Shown here piece after piece: positions 1 to 9,133 of a stretch of DNA of 64,000 bases (position 1 is the stretch's first letter; each line of letters starts with the position of its first letter). The position numbers and the translations under genes were made by a program. The stretch covers positions 62,001 through 126,000 of the forward strand of contig NZ_FCOT01000013.1 of the NCBI RefSeq assembly GCF_900046455.1. The letters are read 5' to 3'. The notes under the pieces are model-generated. The model worked only from the letters and a program-made list of their open reading frames with translations. It was not told the DNA's origin and did not search any database. The stretch is from Cellulomonas timonensis (GTDB lineage: Bacteria; Actinomycetota; Actinomycetes; Actinomycetales; Cellulomonadaceae).

Positions 1-264
1 GCGCGGGACGACACCGGGGTGGTCGGCGTGATCCGGGCCGCGTTCGCGGACGACTGGGCGGGTCTGTCCTGCCTGACAGTCGTGCCCGCCGCCCGGCGTC
101 GGGGCCTCGGCCGCGCGCTCACGCGCGCGGCGCTCGACGTGGCCGCCCGGTCCGGAGCCCGCAGGTCGTTCTTGCAGGTCGAGGCGGGCAATGTGGGCGC
201 GGGGGCGCTCTACGCGCAGATGGGGTTCCAGCCGGCCGACCGGTACTGCTACGTCGAGCGATGA
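1..264 (+). CDS. GNAT acetyltransferase, C-terminal part (cut by window edge)
   Basis: Only the C-terminal half of a GNAT-fold N-acetyltransferase is present; the frame is open from base 1, so the gene starts outside the window. The acetyl-CoA binding motif is visible as VVPAARRRGLGRAL (the family's V-x-P-x-x-R-x-x-G-x-G pattern), followed by the end-strand signature NVGAGALYAQMGF seen in many GNAT enzymes. The substrate cannot be told from this fragment. The gene ends about 100 bases before the next start, and that gap shows nothing notable. Confidence 0.85.
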   Translation, partial: ARDDTGVVGVIRAAFADDWAGLSCLTVVPAARRRGLGRALTRAALDVAARSGARRSFLQVEAGNVGAGALYAQMGFQPADRYCYVER

Positions 265-370
265 CGCGTCGGGGCGTCCGGGGCGACGGCGTGCGCGCGT
301 CCGAACAGCGGGTAGGACGCCCCGGTCGCCCTGAGGTGCCGCCGTCCGTGGGCCGTTCGATACTGGCCGC

Positions 371-790
371 ATGGTCTCTGTCGATCGCGCGCTGCGGCTC
401 CGTGCCGCCGGAATGAGCTGGCGCCCGCGCGCCGGCGACCGGTTCACGATCCTGCAGCCCGAGCTCTCCGGCGAGGTCTTCACCATCTCGGACATGATGA
501 TCGAGGCGCATGAGTTCCCCACGGGCACGGTGCTCGGGTTCAACGGCACCACCGAGTGGGCACTGGACTCCGTGTCTCAGGAGGACGCGCTGTGGCTCCC
601 GAGCGAGGGGCAGCTCCGCGAGCTGCTGGGCGGCACGTTCCGCAGCCTGTCGCGCGGCATCGACGACTATCAGGTGGTCGTGGAGCTGCCGGGCCGCCCC
701 GAGCAGTCGTTCCGGGCCCCGACGGTGCCCGACGTGTACGCGGATGCGCTGCTCGCCCTGGTGGCGGCGGCCGTGGACCGGGTCCGTTGA
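371..790 (+). CDS. Conserved actinobacterial protein of unknown function
   Basis: A 139-residue soluble protein with no signal peptide or membrane segment. Its centre contains TGTVLGFNGTTEWALDSV, which I recall as typical of a small actinobacterial family sometimes labelled pilus assembly protein CpaE in databases; nothing here shows pilus or ATPase motifs, so I do not adopt that name. A GATACT hexamer lies six bases before the ATG with no Shine-Dalgarno sequence, the leaderless pattern seen at many genes here. It sits just upstream of gatC but has its own apparent promoter. Function unknown. Confidence 0.7.
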   Translation: MVSVDRALRLRAAGMSWRPRAGDRFTILQPELSGEVFTISDMMIEAHEFPTGTVLGFNGTTEWALDSVSQEDALWLPSEGQLRELLGGTFRSLSRGIDDYQVVVELPGRPEQSFRAPTVPDVYADALLALVAAAVDRVR

Positions 791-838
791 GGGCGCGGCC
801 GTCGCTGCGGGCATGCCTGAACGCCTAGACTTCGAGGC

Positions 839-1135
839 ATGTCCACCCTCTCCCGCGACGAGGTCGCGCGCGTGGCAGCCCTGGCCCGGATCGACCTGAC
901 GACCACCGAGCTCGACCGCCTGGCGGGCGAGCTCGACGTGATCGTCGAGTCGGTCGCCCGGGTCAGCGAGGTCGCCACGCCCGACGTGCCTGCCACCAGC
1001 CACCCGCTGCCCCTGACGAACGTCTTCCGGGCGGACGTCCCCGAGCCGCCGCTCCCGGTGGCGGACGCGCTCGCTGGCGCCCCCGCGACGCAGGACGGCA
1101 AGTTCCTCGTCCCGCAGATCATGGAGGAGGACTGA
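839..1135 (+). CDS. gatC: Asp/Glu-tRNA amidotransferase subunit C
   Basis: GatC is the 98-residue clamp subunit of the GatCAB complex, which converts Glu-tRNA(Gln) and Asp-tRNA(Asn) to the amide forms in the cytoplasm. The start ([18 protein letters not shown]) and the end ([10 protein letters not shown]) match the family, as does the length. It is the first gene of gatC-gatA-gatB and its stop overlaps the gatA start. A TAGACT hexamer seven bases before the ATG suggests transcription starts at or next to the start codon, so the operon mRNA may be nearly leaderless. gltX and tRNA-Gln, its functional partners, lie elsewhere in this window. Confidence 0.96.
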   Translation: MSTLSRDEVARVAALARIDLTTTELDRLAGELDVIVESVARVSEVATPDVPATSHPLPLTNVFRADVPEPPLPVADALAGAPATQDGKFLVPQIMEED

Positions 1136-2649
1136 TGACCGACCTGACGCGGCTGAGCGCCGCCGACCTGGCCGACAAGCTCGCCGCCGGCGACGTCTCA
1201 AGCGTCGAGGCCACGCAGGCGCATCTGGACCGGATCGCCGAGGTCGAGCCCGCCGTGCACGCGTTCCTGCACGTGAGCGGCGAGGAGGCACTGGCCACGG
1301 CCCGTGACATCGACGCGCGCCGCGCCGCTGGCGAGCAGCTGCACACGCTCGCCGGGGTGCCGATCGCGGTCAAGGACATCATCGTCACGAAGGGCCTGCC
1401 GACGACGGCCGGCTCGAAGATCCTCGAGGGCTGGGTGCCGCCGTATGACGCGACGCTCGTGTCCCGGATCAAGGACGCGGGCCTGCCGATCCTCGGCAAG
1501 ACCAACATGGACGAGTTCGCGATGGGCTCCTCCACCGAGCACTCCGCGTTCGGCAACACGCACAACCCGTGGGACCTCGACCGCATCCCCGGCGGCTCGG
1601 GCGGTGGCTCGGCCGCCGCGGTGGCCGCGTATGAGGCGCCGTTGGCCATCGGCACGGACACGGGCGGCTCGATCCGCCAGCCCGCGGCCGTCACCGGCAC
1701 GGTCGGGGTCAAGCCGACGTACGGCGGCGTGTCCCGCTATGGGTTGATCGCGCTGGCCTCGAGCCTGGACCAGGCGGGCCCGGTGACCCGCACGGTGCTG
1801 GACTCGGCGCTGCTGCACGAGCTCATCGGCGGGCACGCCCCGCGTGACTCCACGTCCATCGACGAGCCGCTGCCGAACCTGGTCGCGGCCGCCCGCCTGG
1901 GCCGCACCGGCGACCTCACCGGGGTGCGCGTCGGCGTGGTCAGCGAGCTCACGGGCGAGGGCTACCAGGCGGGCGTCAGCGCGCGCTTCGCGGAGTCCCT
2001 CGACCTGCTGCGCTCCGCGGGCGCCGAGATCGTCGAGGTCTCCTGCCCGCACTTCACGTATGCGCTGGGCGCGTACTACCTGATCCTGCCGAGCGAGGCG
2101 TCGAGCAACCTGGCGAAGTTCGACGGCATGCGGTTCGGCCTGCGCGTCGAGCCGGACGAGGGCCCGATCACGGCCGAGCGCGTCATGTCCGCCACGCGTG
2201 GCGCCGGATTCGGCGACGAGGTCAAGCGCCGCATCATCCTGGGCACGTACGCGCTGTCCGCGGGGTACTACGACGCGTACTACGGCAGCGCGCAGAAGGT
2301 CCGCACGCTGATCCAGCGCGACTTCGCGGCCGCGTTCGAGCAGGCCGACGTGCTGGTCTCCCCGACGGCGCCGACCACGGCGTTCAAGCTCGGCGAGAAG
2401 CTCGACGACCCGCTGGCGATGTACCTCAACGACGTCGCCACGATCCCCGCGAACCTCGCGGGCGTGCCGGGGCTGTCGGTGCCGAACGGCCTGTCGGACG
2501 ACGGCCTGCCCGTCGGCTTCCAGGTGCTGGCGCCTGCGAAGGCGGACGACCGGCTGTACCGCGTGGGCGCCGCGCTCGAGGCGCTGCTGGAAGCACAGTG
2601 GGGCGGTCCGCTCCTGGATCGCGCGCCCGAGCTGGAGGTGGGCAAGTGA
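1135..2649 (+). CDS. gatA: Asp/Glu-tRNA amidotransferase subunit A
   Basis: GatA is the amidase subunit that hydrolyses glutamine and passes ammonia to GatB for transamidation of mischarged tRNA. The 504-residue protein carries the amidase-signature triad: Lys80 (in VKDI), cis-Ser155 within the GGSGGGS loop and nucleophile Ser179 in [11 protein letters not shown]. These sit one residue from the well-studied Staphylococcus numbering. The start ATG overlaps the gatC stop, and the stop overlaps the gatB GTG, so the three genes are translationally coupled. Nothing in the sequence looks damaged. Confidence 0.97.
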   Translation: MTDLTRLSAADLADKLAAGDVSSVEATQAHLDRIAEVEPAVHAFLHVSGEEALATARDIDARRAAGEQLHTLAGVPIAVKDIIVTKGLPTTAGSKILEGWVPPYDATLVSRIKDAGLPILGKTNMDEFAMGSSTEHSAFGNTHNPWDLDRIPGGSGGGSAAAVAAYEAPLAIGTDTGGSIRQPAAVTGTVGVKPTYGGVSRYGLIALASSLDQAGPVTRTVLDSALLHELIGGHAPRDSTSIDEPLPNLVAAARLGRTGDLTGVRVGVVSELTGEGYQAGVSARFAESLDLLRSAGAEIVEVSCPHFTYALGAYYLILPSEASSNLAKFDGMRFGLRVEPDEGPITAERVMSATRGAGFGDEVKRRIILGTYALSAGYYDAYYGSAQKVRTLIQRDFAAAFEQADVLVSPTAPTTAFKLGEKLDDPLAMYLNDVATIPANLAGVPGLSVPNGLSDDGLPVGFQVLAPAKADDRLYRVGAALEALLEAQWGGPLLDRAPELEVGK

Positions 2650-4154
2650 GCACGCAGACCGTCGACCTGGTCGACTACGACGAGGCCGTGCGCCGGTACG
2701 ACCCGGTGATCGGCATCGAGGTGCACGTCGAGCTGGGCACCGCGACCAAGATGTTCTGCCCGGCCCCGGCGGTGTTCGGCGAGGAGCCCAACACGTCCGT
2801 CTCCCCGGTGTCGCTCGGACTGCCCGGCGCGCTGCCGGTCGTCAACGGGACGGCCGTGGAGTACGCGATCCGGATCGGCCTGGCGCTGAACTGCCAGATC
2901 GCCGAGTCCTGCCGCTTCGCCAGGAAGAACTACTTCTACCCGGACGTCCCGAAGAACTTCCAGACGTCGCAGTACGACGAGCCCATCGCGTTCGACGGCT
3001 ACCTCGACGTCGAGCTGGACGACGGCGAGATCTTCCGCGTGCAGATCGAGCGCGCGCACATGGAGGAGGACGCGGGCAAGAACACCCACGTCGGCGGCTC
3101 CACGGGCCGCATCCAGGGCGCCGAGTACTCGCTGGTCGACTACAACCGCGCGGGCATCCCGCTGGTGGAGATCGTCACGCGTCCCATCGAGGGCGCGGGG
3201 GAGCGGGCGCCCGAGGTGGCGCGCGCCTACGTGCAGACCCTGCGGGACATCTTCCGGGCGCTCGGCGTCTCGGAGGCCCGCATGGAGCGCGGCAACGTGC
3301 GCGCCGACGTGAACCTGTCGCTGCGCCCGACGCCGGAGTCAGTGCTCGGCACCCGCACGGAGACGAAGAACGTCAACTCGTTCCGATCGGTGGAGCGCGC
3401 CGTGCGCTACGAGGTGTCGCGGCAGGCCGCGGTGCTCGACGCCGGTGACACGGTCACGCAGGAGACGCGGCACTGGCACGAGGACACCGGCATCACGACC
3501 GCCGGCCGCGTGAAATCCGACGCCGAGGACTACCGGTACTTCCCGGAGCCCGACCTGGTGCCGGTCAACCCGAGCCGTGAGTGGGTCGAGGAGATCCGTG
3601 CGACGCTGCCCGAGCTGCCCGCCGCACGCCGCCGCCGTCTGCAGGGCGCGTGGGGCTTCGCGGACGCGGAGATGCGCGACGTGGTCAACGCGGGCGCCAT
3701 CGAGCTGATCGAGGCGACGGTGGCGGCGGGCGCGAGCCCGGCGGCCGCGCGCAAGTGGTGGATGGGCGAGTTGGCCCGCACCGCGAAGACGCAGGAGGTG
3801 GAGCTGGGCGACCTGCCCATCACCCCCGCGCAGATCGGCCAGCTCCAGGCGCTCGTCGACTCGGGCCGGATCAACGACAAGTTGGCCCGTCAGGTGCTCG
3901 AGGGCGTGCTGGCGGGGGAGGGCGACCCCGAGCAGGTCGTCGTCGCCCGCGGGCTCGAGGTCGTCTCGGATGACGGCCCGCTGCTCGAGGCCATCGACGC
4001 GACGCTCGCCGCCCAGCCGGACCTGGCGGAGAAGATCCGCTCCGGCAACCAGGGCCCCATCGGCGCGATCATCGGCGCGGTGATGAAGGCCACCCGCGGC
4101 CAGGCCGACGCCGGCCGGGTGCGCGAGCTCGTGCTGGAGCGGCTCAGCGGCTGA
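2646..4154 (+). CDS. gatB: Asp/Glu-tRNA amidotransferase subunit B
   Basis: GatB binds the mischarged tRNA, activates its Glu or Asp side chain with ATP and completes amidation with GatA-derived ammonia. I start at the GTG overlapping the gatA stop (GTGA), behind a GGAGGTG ribosome site, giving 502 residues; an upstream in-frame ATG would lie inside gatA and adds unrelated sequence. The catalytic cradle is recognisable ([10 protein letters not shown] near the N-terminus, [14 protein letters not shown]), followed by the helical and YqeY-like tRNA-binding tail ending in [12 protein letters not shown] strong hairpin 35 bases after the stop terminates the operon. Confidence 0.97.
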   Translation: MSTQTVDLVDYDEAVRRYDPVIGIEVHVELGTATKMFCPAPAVFGEEPNTSVSPVSLGLPGALPVVNGTAVEYAIRIGLALNCQIAESCRFARKNYFYPDVPKNFQTSQYDEPIAFDGYLDVELDDGEIFRVQIERAHMEEDAGKNTHVGGSTGRIQGAEYSLVDYNRAGIPLVEIVTRPIEGAGERAPEVARAYVQTLRDIFRALGVSEARMERGNVRADVNLSLRPTPESVLGTRTETKNVNSFRSVERAVRYEVSRQAAVLDAGDTVTQETRHWHEDTGITTAGRVKSDAEDYRYFPEPDLVPVNPSREWVEEIRATLPELPAARRRRLQGAWGFADAEMRDVVNAGAIELIEATVAAGASPAAARKWWMGELARTAKTQEVELGDLPITPAQIGQLQALVDSGRINDKLARQVLEGVLAGEGDPEQVVVARGLEVVSDDGPLLEAIDATLAAQPDLAEKIRSGNQGPIGAIIGAVMKATRGQADAGRVRELVLERLSG

Positions 4155-4188
4155 CCACATCGCGTGCGCCTTCCGCGCACAGAGCGAC

Positions 4189-4228
4189 GCACAGCGGGGC
4201 GCGACCCATCGGTCGCGCCCCGCTGTGC
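4189..4228. terminator. Bidirectional hairpin terminator between gatB and the merR-type gene
   Basis: A perfect 18-bp inverted repeat (arms 4189-4206 and 4211-4228) closes on a 4-base CATC loop. It stands between two convergent genes and can serve both. There is no clear T-run, which is common in high-GC actinobacteria. Confidence 0.85.
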
Positions 4229-4276
4229 ATGTGCCCGGCCACGCCCGGGCGGTCTCACGCCGGCGCGGGCTGCCCG

Positions 4277-5086
4277 TCAGGACAGGACGCTGTCCGCGTA
4301 GACCCGGATCGCGTCCCGCAGGTAGGCAGCGAGGCCGGGCGCGTGGGCGTCGTAGACAGCGGCGAACCGCTCATCCGCCACGTACATGTCGCCGAGCCCG
4401 GTGTAGGCCTCACGCCCGGGCGTCCACGACACGCTGACCCACGCGTGGTGGCGGGCGATGAGCGCCTGGACCTCGGGGTCGTCCACGGGCATGCCCGCCA
4501 CGAGGCATCGAGCGAGCTCGCGGCTGACGGCGTCGTGCTCTGCGGTGTGCCGGGCACGACCCTCCTCGCCGAGGCTCGCCCATGTGGCCTGACTGCGGTC
4601 CACTGCCTCGTCCCCCCAGCGCTCGCGCGCCTCGGTGTCGTACTGGCTGTTGTCGAATCCGGCGTACATGTCCTTGGCTTCCATGGCTGATCCCCCTTCT
4701 AGGGACTCGAGGGTGGAGGCGACGGTGGCGGCGAGCCGTGCGAAGCGGTCGCTCTCCGCGAGCAGCCGTTCGCGGTGCTCGCGGAGCAGGTCGAGCCGGG
4801 CCCGGCGTGCGGCGTCGGGCTCGGCGGCGTCCTCGACGCGCAGCGCGTCGGCGATCGTCGCGAGGTCGACCCCGAGCTCCCGCAGCACGAGGATCTGCTG
4901 TAACCGCAGGAGCTCGGGGCGCCCGTAGACGCGGCGCCCCCCGGCGGCGGCGCCGCAGGGTGTGAGCAGGCCGATCGCGTCGTAGTGGCGCAGGGTGCGC
5001 GACGTGGTCCCCGACAGGCGGGTGACCTCGTCGATGGTCCAGGTCTCGTCCTGGACCGAGCCCGTCTCCATGCCGCCCCTCCTCAT
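4277..5086 (-). CDS. MerR-family regulator with TipAS drug-binding domain
   Basis: The N-terminus is a MerR DNA-binding domain (WTIDEVTRLSGTTSRTLRHYDAIGL, about residues 16-40), followed by a coiled-coil helix. From about residue 140 comes a TipAS domain (YAGFDNSQYDTEARERWG), the all-helical pocket that in Streptomyces TipAL binds thiopeptide antibiotics. The family typically activates its own or a multidrug-response promoter on ligand binding. Two starts are possible: ATG at 5086 (269 residues) or ATG at 5071, which has the better ribosome site (GAGGAGG six bases upstream). It follows the photolyase gene on the same strand by 73 bases. The ligand is unknown. Confidence 0.9.
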   Translation of the reverse strand: MRRGGMETGSVQDETWTIDEVTRLSGTTSRTLRHYDAIGLLTPCGAAAGGRRVYGRPELLRLQQILVLRELGVDLATIADALRVEDAAEPDAARRARLDLLREHRERLLAESDRFARLAATVASTLESLEGGSAMEAKDMYAGFDNSQYDTEARERWGDEAVDRSQATWASLGEEGRARHTAEHDAVSRELARCLVAGMPVDDPEVQALIARHHAWVSVSWTPGREAYTGLGDMYVADERFAAVYDAHAPGLAAYLRDAIRVYADSVLS

Positions 5087-5159
5087 GTCGTCTCCTGACT
5101 GCGGGACTTCCGCCGTCGAGAACGACGCTACGAGTTGACGTTACGTCAAGCGCAAGCGC

Positions 5160-6515
5160 TCATCTCGACGCCCTGGCGCGGGCGTTGTCCTCGAGCGCGA
5201 CGCGCCGCTCCGCGGCATGGTCCACGAGCCGCTCCGGGTAGTCCACGGTCCCGGCGGGCAGCCGCCACGGCTCGTGCACCGCGGCGCCCGCGACACCGCG
5301 CAACTCGGGGACCCACCGGCGCACGTAGTCGCCGTCGGGGTCGTACCGCTGCCCCTGGGCCACCGGGTTGAACACCCGGAAGAACGGCGCCGCGTCGCGC
5401 CCCGTCCCCGCCACCCACTGCCAGTTGAGCTGGTTCTGGCTCAGGTCGGCGTCCACGAGCCAGCGCAGGAAGTGCTCGGCGCCGCGCTGCCACCGGATGT
5501 GCAGGTCCTTGACCAGGAACGACGCCACCACCATGCGCGTGCGTCCGTGCATCCACCCCTCGGCGCGGAGCTGGCGCATGCCCGCGTCGACGAACGGGTA
5601 CCCGGTGCGGCCGTCCTGCCAGGCGGTGAGCAGGGCGTGCTCGCGGTCGCCGGCGGCCCACGCGTCCTCGGGCGCCACCGGCCGCAGCGACTCGGTCCGC
5701 GCCGACGGGTGGTGGTGCAGCACGTCGGCGTGGAACTCGCGCCACGCGAGCTCGCTGCGGAACATCGCCGGCCCGTCCCCGGGGAGGCGGCCGAGGTCGC
5801 CGAGCAGCGTGCGAGGGTGGACCTCGCCCCAGCGCAGCGCGGCGGACATCCGCGAGGTCCCCTCCCGGTCGGGGCGGTCCCGCTCGTCGGCGTAGCGAGG
5901 CACCACGTTGTCGAGCGCGGACGCCCATCGGCGTCGGGCGGCGTCCTCGCCGGCGTCGGGCAGCCGGAGCCCGCCCAGGTCCGGCTCGGCGGGGAGCGCC
6001 GCGCCGCCGGCGGCGCCCACCCAGCGCACCCGCGCGCCCTCCCCGGCGGGTCCTGGCCACCCGCGCTCGAGCCACGCCGTGCGGAACGGCGTGAACACCT
6101 GGAACGGGCCGCCCGCGCGGGTCCGCAGCACGCCAGGATCCACCGCGTACGCGGAGCCTGTGCGCACCAGCGCAGTGCCCGCCGCGTCCAGCGCGGCCTC
6201 GACGGTCCTGTCGCGTCGCACGCCGTACGGCTCATAGGACCCCGCCACGTGCACGGCCACGGCCTCCACCTCGCGGGCCAGGCGCGGGATCACGTCGACG
6301 GGGTCGCCCCGCAGCACGAGCAGGCGTCCGTCCATGCTCGCGTCGAGGGCTTCGAGGCTGCGCACCAGATAGGCGCGGCGCGGGGCCCCAGCGGAGTGCC
6401 ACAGCCTGTCGTCGAGCACGAACACCCCGACCACCTCGCCACCGGCGGCCGCGGCCAGCAGGGCGGGGTTGTCGGCGAGGCGCAGGTCGCGGCGGAACCA
6501 GTGGATCGCTGTCAC
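5160..6515 (-). CDS. phr: Deoxyribodipyrimidine photolyase
   Basis: This 451-residue protein is a class I CPD photolyase/cryptochrome-family flavoprotein that uses blue light to split pyrimidine dimers. The N-terminal antenna domain begins with IHWFRRDLRLADNPAL. The FAD-binding C-terminal half contains the hallmark blocks YPFVDAGMRQL, WMHGRTRMVVASFLVKDL and LSQNQLNWQWVAGTG, and the typical NPVAQGQRYDPDGDY near the end. Length is normal. The start is a GTG six bases after a TAGCGT hexamer with no ribosome site, pointing to a leaderless mRNA. It is divergent from the GNAT gene at 6615. Confidence 0.95.
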   Translation of the reverse strand: MTAIHWFRRDLRLADNPALLAAAAGGEVVGVFVLDDRLWHSAGAPRRAYLVRSLEALDASMDGRLLVLRGDPVDVIPRLAREVEAVAVHVAGSYEPYGVRRDRTVEAALDAAGTALVRTGSAYAVDPGVLRTRAGGPFQVFTPFRTAWLERGWPGPAGEGARVRWVGAAGGAALPAEPDLGGLRLPDAGEDAARRRWASALDNVVPRYADERDRPDREGTSRMSAALRWGEVHPRTLLGDLGRLPGDGPAMFRSELAWREFHADVLHHHPSARTESLRPVAPEDAWAAGDREHALLTAWQDGRTGYPFVDAGMRQLRAEGWMHGRTRMVVASFLVKDLHIRWQRGAEHFLRWLVDADLSQNQLNWQWVAGTGRDAAPFFRVFNPVAQGQRYDPDGDYVRRWVPELRGVAGAAVHEPWRLPAGTVDYPERLVDHAAERRVALEDNARARASR

Positions 6516-6614
6516 ACGGCCACGCTAGCCGGGCCGCGCGCCCGGGTCGGCTGGCCGGGAAACCTCGGCGACATCGGCGGGACGTAGGCTCGTGCGGTGA
6601 ATGAAGGAGGCGCC

Positions 6615-7160
6615 ATGAAGAAGCCTTCCCTCGAGGGGGAGATGATCCGGCTGCGCCCCGTTCGCGCAGCCGACGCGGACGCGATGTGGGAGATGGTGCA
6701 GGACCCGGAAGGGGCCCGTATGACGGGCACGACCACGATCTTCACGCGGGCGCAGATCGACGACTGGTGCGCGACGGTCTCCGATCAGGACGGCCGCATC
6801 GACCTCGCGATCACGGCGAACGGCTCCGACGAGTACCTGGGCGAGATCGTCCTGAACGAGATCGACGACGTCGTGCGCAGCGGCAACCTGCGGCTCGTGA
6901 TGCGCCCGGGGTACCGCGGCCGCGGCTACGGCACCGAGGCGATCCAGCTCATGCTCGGGCTGGCGTTCGACGGGCTTGGCCTGCACCGCGTCGAGATGGA
7001 CGTGCTGAGCATCAACCCGCGGGCCCGTTCCCTGTACGAGAACCTCGGCTTCCGCGTCGAGGGCAGGCTGCGGGACGCGTACCGCGACGGTGAGCGCTGG
7101 TGCGACAGCCTGGTGATGGGGCTGCTCGAAGACGAGTTCCGCGCCAGCCAGCTGGACTGA
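6615..7160 (+). CDS. GNAT acetyltransferase (RimJ/RimL or SpeG-like)
   Basis: A 181-residue GNAT enzyme: IRLRPVRAADADAMWEMVQDPEG at the start, acetyl-CoA motif LVMRPGYRGRGYGTEAIQLML, and the family ending NPRARSLYENLGFRVEGRLRDA. These resemble enzymes acetylating ribosomal proteins, spermidine or amino groups; the substrate cannot be fixed from sequence. I choose ATG 6615 because AAGGAGG lies six bases upstream. An in-frame GTG at 6597 follows TAGGCT by six bases, which more likely marks the transcription start. It is divergent from phr and followed by a hairpin terminator. Confidence 0.9.
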   Translation: MKKPSLEGEMIRLRPVRAADADAMWEMVQDPEGARMTGTTTIFTRAQIDDWCATVSDQDGRIDLAITANGSDEYLGEIVLNEIDDVVRSGNLRLVMRPGYRGRGYGTEAIQLMLGLAFDGLGLHRVEMDVLSINPRARSLYENLGFRVEGRLRDAYRDGERWCDSLVMGLLEDEFRASQLD

Positions 7161-7200
7161 CCCGGCGCCGGCGCACGGGCCTGGCGTACTGCCCCGGCGC

Positions 7201-7244
7201 CAGGCCGCCGATCCGGTCGTGTCGAGCGACCGGGCGGCGGCCTG
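7201..7244 (+). terminator. Long hairpin after the GNAT gene
   Basis: Outer arms 7201-7210 and 7235-7244 pair perfectly over 10 bp, inner arms 7213-7219 and 7227-7233 over 7 bp, with a small asymmetry between. A second, shorter hairpin (8-bp arms ending at 7206) overlaps its left side. The remaining gap to 7472 contains only small hairpins and no gene that I can support; the promoter of the next gene must lie there but I could not place it. Confidence 0.75.
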
Positions 7245-7472
7245 GCTGGGGTACCTGACCAAGGATCAGCAGGGTCAGGCGTAGCAGGCGGACTGGTGGT
7301 CCGCTGCCAGCGTCGCCCCTCGTCGTGGGGCACTCGTGGTTCCCAGGAGTGTGGGGCGATCCGGCATGTCCAGGATGCTGTGCGCCGCGCGTGGCCGTGT
7401 GGGCCGTTCGTCCTGGTCAGACAATCCTTCTGTGGCCGGGCCGGTTGGGCTGACTCGTTGCACCATGGGGGG

Positions 7473-8999
7473 ATGACTAGCGCACCGGTCCAGCCCTCGC
7501 CGGAGCACCAGCCACCGGTGCCCCGCGACCACGCGTTCTTCGGACACCCCCTGGGACTCTTCACCCTCTTCAACACCGAGCTGTGGGAGCGATTCAGCTA
7601 CTACGGGATGCGCGCCATCCTGCTGTTCTATTTGACGGCCTCCGTCGAGGACGGCGGCCTCGGCATCGCGAGCAGCACCGGTGGCGCGCTCGTCGCGATC
7701 TACGGCACGGCCGTCTACCTGCTGTCCGTGGTCGGTGGCTGGCTCGCCGACCGGGTGATGGGCGCCCGACGGGCCACGCTGTACGGCGGTGTCGTCATCG
7801 CCGCGGGCCACGTCTTGCTGACCGTCCCGTCGGCGGGCTTCTCCTTCGCGGGCATCGCCTGCGTCGCGGTCGGCACCGGCCTGCTCAAGCCGAACGTCTC
7901 GACGATGGTCGGCGAGCTCTACGCCCGCGAGGACCCGCGGCGCAGCTCGGGGTTCTCGATCTTCTACATGGGCATCAACATCGGCTCATTCGCGGCGCCG
8001 TTCGTGGTCGGGGCGGCCCGCGCCTGGGGCGGCTTCCACGCCGGGTTCGCGGTGGCCGCCATCGGCATGGCGATCGCGCTGGTGTTCTTCGTCGCCGGCC
8101 GGCGGTTGTTGGGCCACGCGGGCGACCAGCCCGGCAATCCCCTGACCCGGGCGGACCGCCCTGCGCTGGCGCGCACGGGGGTCCTGGTGCTCCTGGCAGT
8201 GGGGCTCGCAGTGCTGCTCGCGTCCTGGGTGTCGGGGGAGTCCGGGCTCGGCGTCCTCATCGACGCGTTGTCGTACCTGGCGTTCGCGGCGCCCATCGCG
8301 TACTTCCTGGTGATGTTCCGCTCGCCGCGGGTGAGCGCGCACGAGCGGTCGCGGCTGGCCGCGTATGTGCCGCTGTTCCTCACGGCCGTGGCGTTCTGGA
8401 TGATCTTCGAGCAGGCGGCCAGCACCCTGGCCGCCTATGCGGAGAACCGCACGGACCGCACGGTCTTCGGGTGGACGATCGCGCCGGAGGTCTTCCAGTC
8501 GGTGAACCCGGCGGGCATCGTGCTGCTCTCGCCGGTGTTCGCGTGGATTTGGTACAAGACGAACAATCGCCCGTCCACGGCGGTGAAGTTCGCCATCGGG
8601 CTGACGATGGCCGCGTCGAGCTTCCTCTTCCTGTCCGCCGCGTCGGCGGTCGCCGGTGACGGGAAGAGCCCGGCCTGGGTGCTGGTGCTCACGTATGTCA
8701 TGCAGACGCTGGGCGAGCTGTGCCTGTCGCCGATCGGGCTCGCGGCCACGACCCTGCTCGCCCCCGAGGCGTTCCGCAGCCAGGCGATGGCGCTCTGGTT
8801 CCTGGCGCCCGCCGCGGGCAATGCCATCACCGCGCAGCTCCTCACAGCCACCGAGGGGGTGAGCGAGACGGCGTACTTCGGCTGGATCGGGGCGATCGCG
8901 ATGATCCCCGCGCTGGCGATGTTCGCGCTCGCCCCGTGGGTGACCCGGCACATCAAGGCGGGCGCGGAGAGCACCCGTGAGGCCGAGTTGCAGGCGTGA
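7473..8999 (+). CDS. POT/PTR2-family proton-dependent oligopeptide transporter
   Basis: A 508-residue polytopic membrane protein that imports di- and tripeptides with protons. Both PTR2 signatures are present: ELWERFSYYGMRAILLFYLT near the N-terminus, and FSIFYMGINIGSFAAPF about residue 155. The protein is hydrophobic throughout, with about 14 predicted helices, as is usual for bacterial POT carriers. The start chosen is ATG 7473, immediately after a run of six G; a longer frame runs upstream but its residues do not look like a transporter N-terminus. It is monocistronic and converges on the LacI-type gene. Confidence 0.93.
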   Translation: MTSAPVQPSPEHQPPVPRDHAFFGHPLGLFTLFNTELWERFSYYGMRAILLFYLTASVEDGGLGIASSTGGALVAIYGTAVYLLSVVGGWLADRVMGARRATLYGGVVIAAGHVLLTVPSAGFSFAGIACVAVGTGLLKPNVSTMVGELYAREDPRRSSGFSIFYMGINIGSFAAPFVVGAARAWGGFHAGFAVAAIGMAIALVFFVAGRRLLGHAGDQPGNPLTRADRPALARTGVLVLLAVGLAVLLASWVSGESGLGVLIDALSYLAFAAPIAYFLVMFRSPRVSAHERSRLAAYVPLFLTAVAFWMIFEQAASTLAAYAENRTDRTVFGWTIAPEVFQSVNPAGIVLLSPVFAWIWYKTNNRPSTAVKFAIGLTMAASSFLFLSAASAVAGDGKSPAWVLVLTYVMQTLGELCLSPIGLAATTLLAPEAFRSQAMALWFLAPAAGNAITAQLLTATEGVSETAYFGWIGAIAMIPALAMFALAPWVTRHIKAGAESTREAELQA

Positions 9000-9133
9000 G
9001 CCCCGCATCGAACGAGTGATCGCCGCTGGGCCGCACGGGTGGCGCCGCCTGGGCCGGACGAGTGAACTCGGCGGGTGATCCTGGCGGGCGCCGTAGCGGT
9101 GTCGGGCGGCGGGGCCCGGCGCGGGGCGTGAGG

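Noticed and set aside
7245-7472. Riboswitch or leader before the POT transporter
   Set aside because: Only short, unremarkable hairpins and no leader peptide or T-run terminator; I could not match it to a known regulatory RNA.
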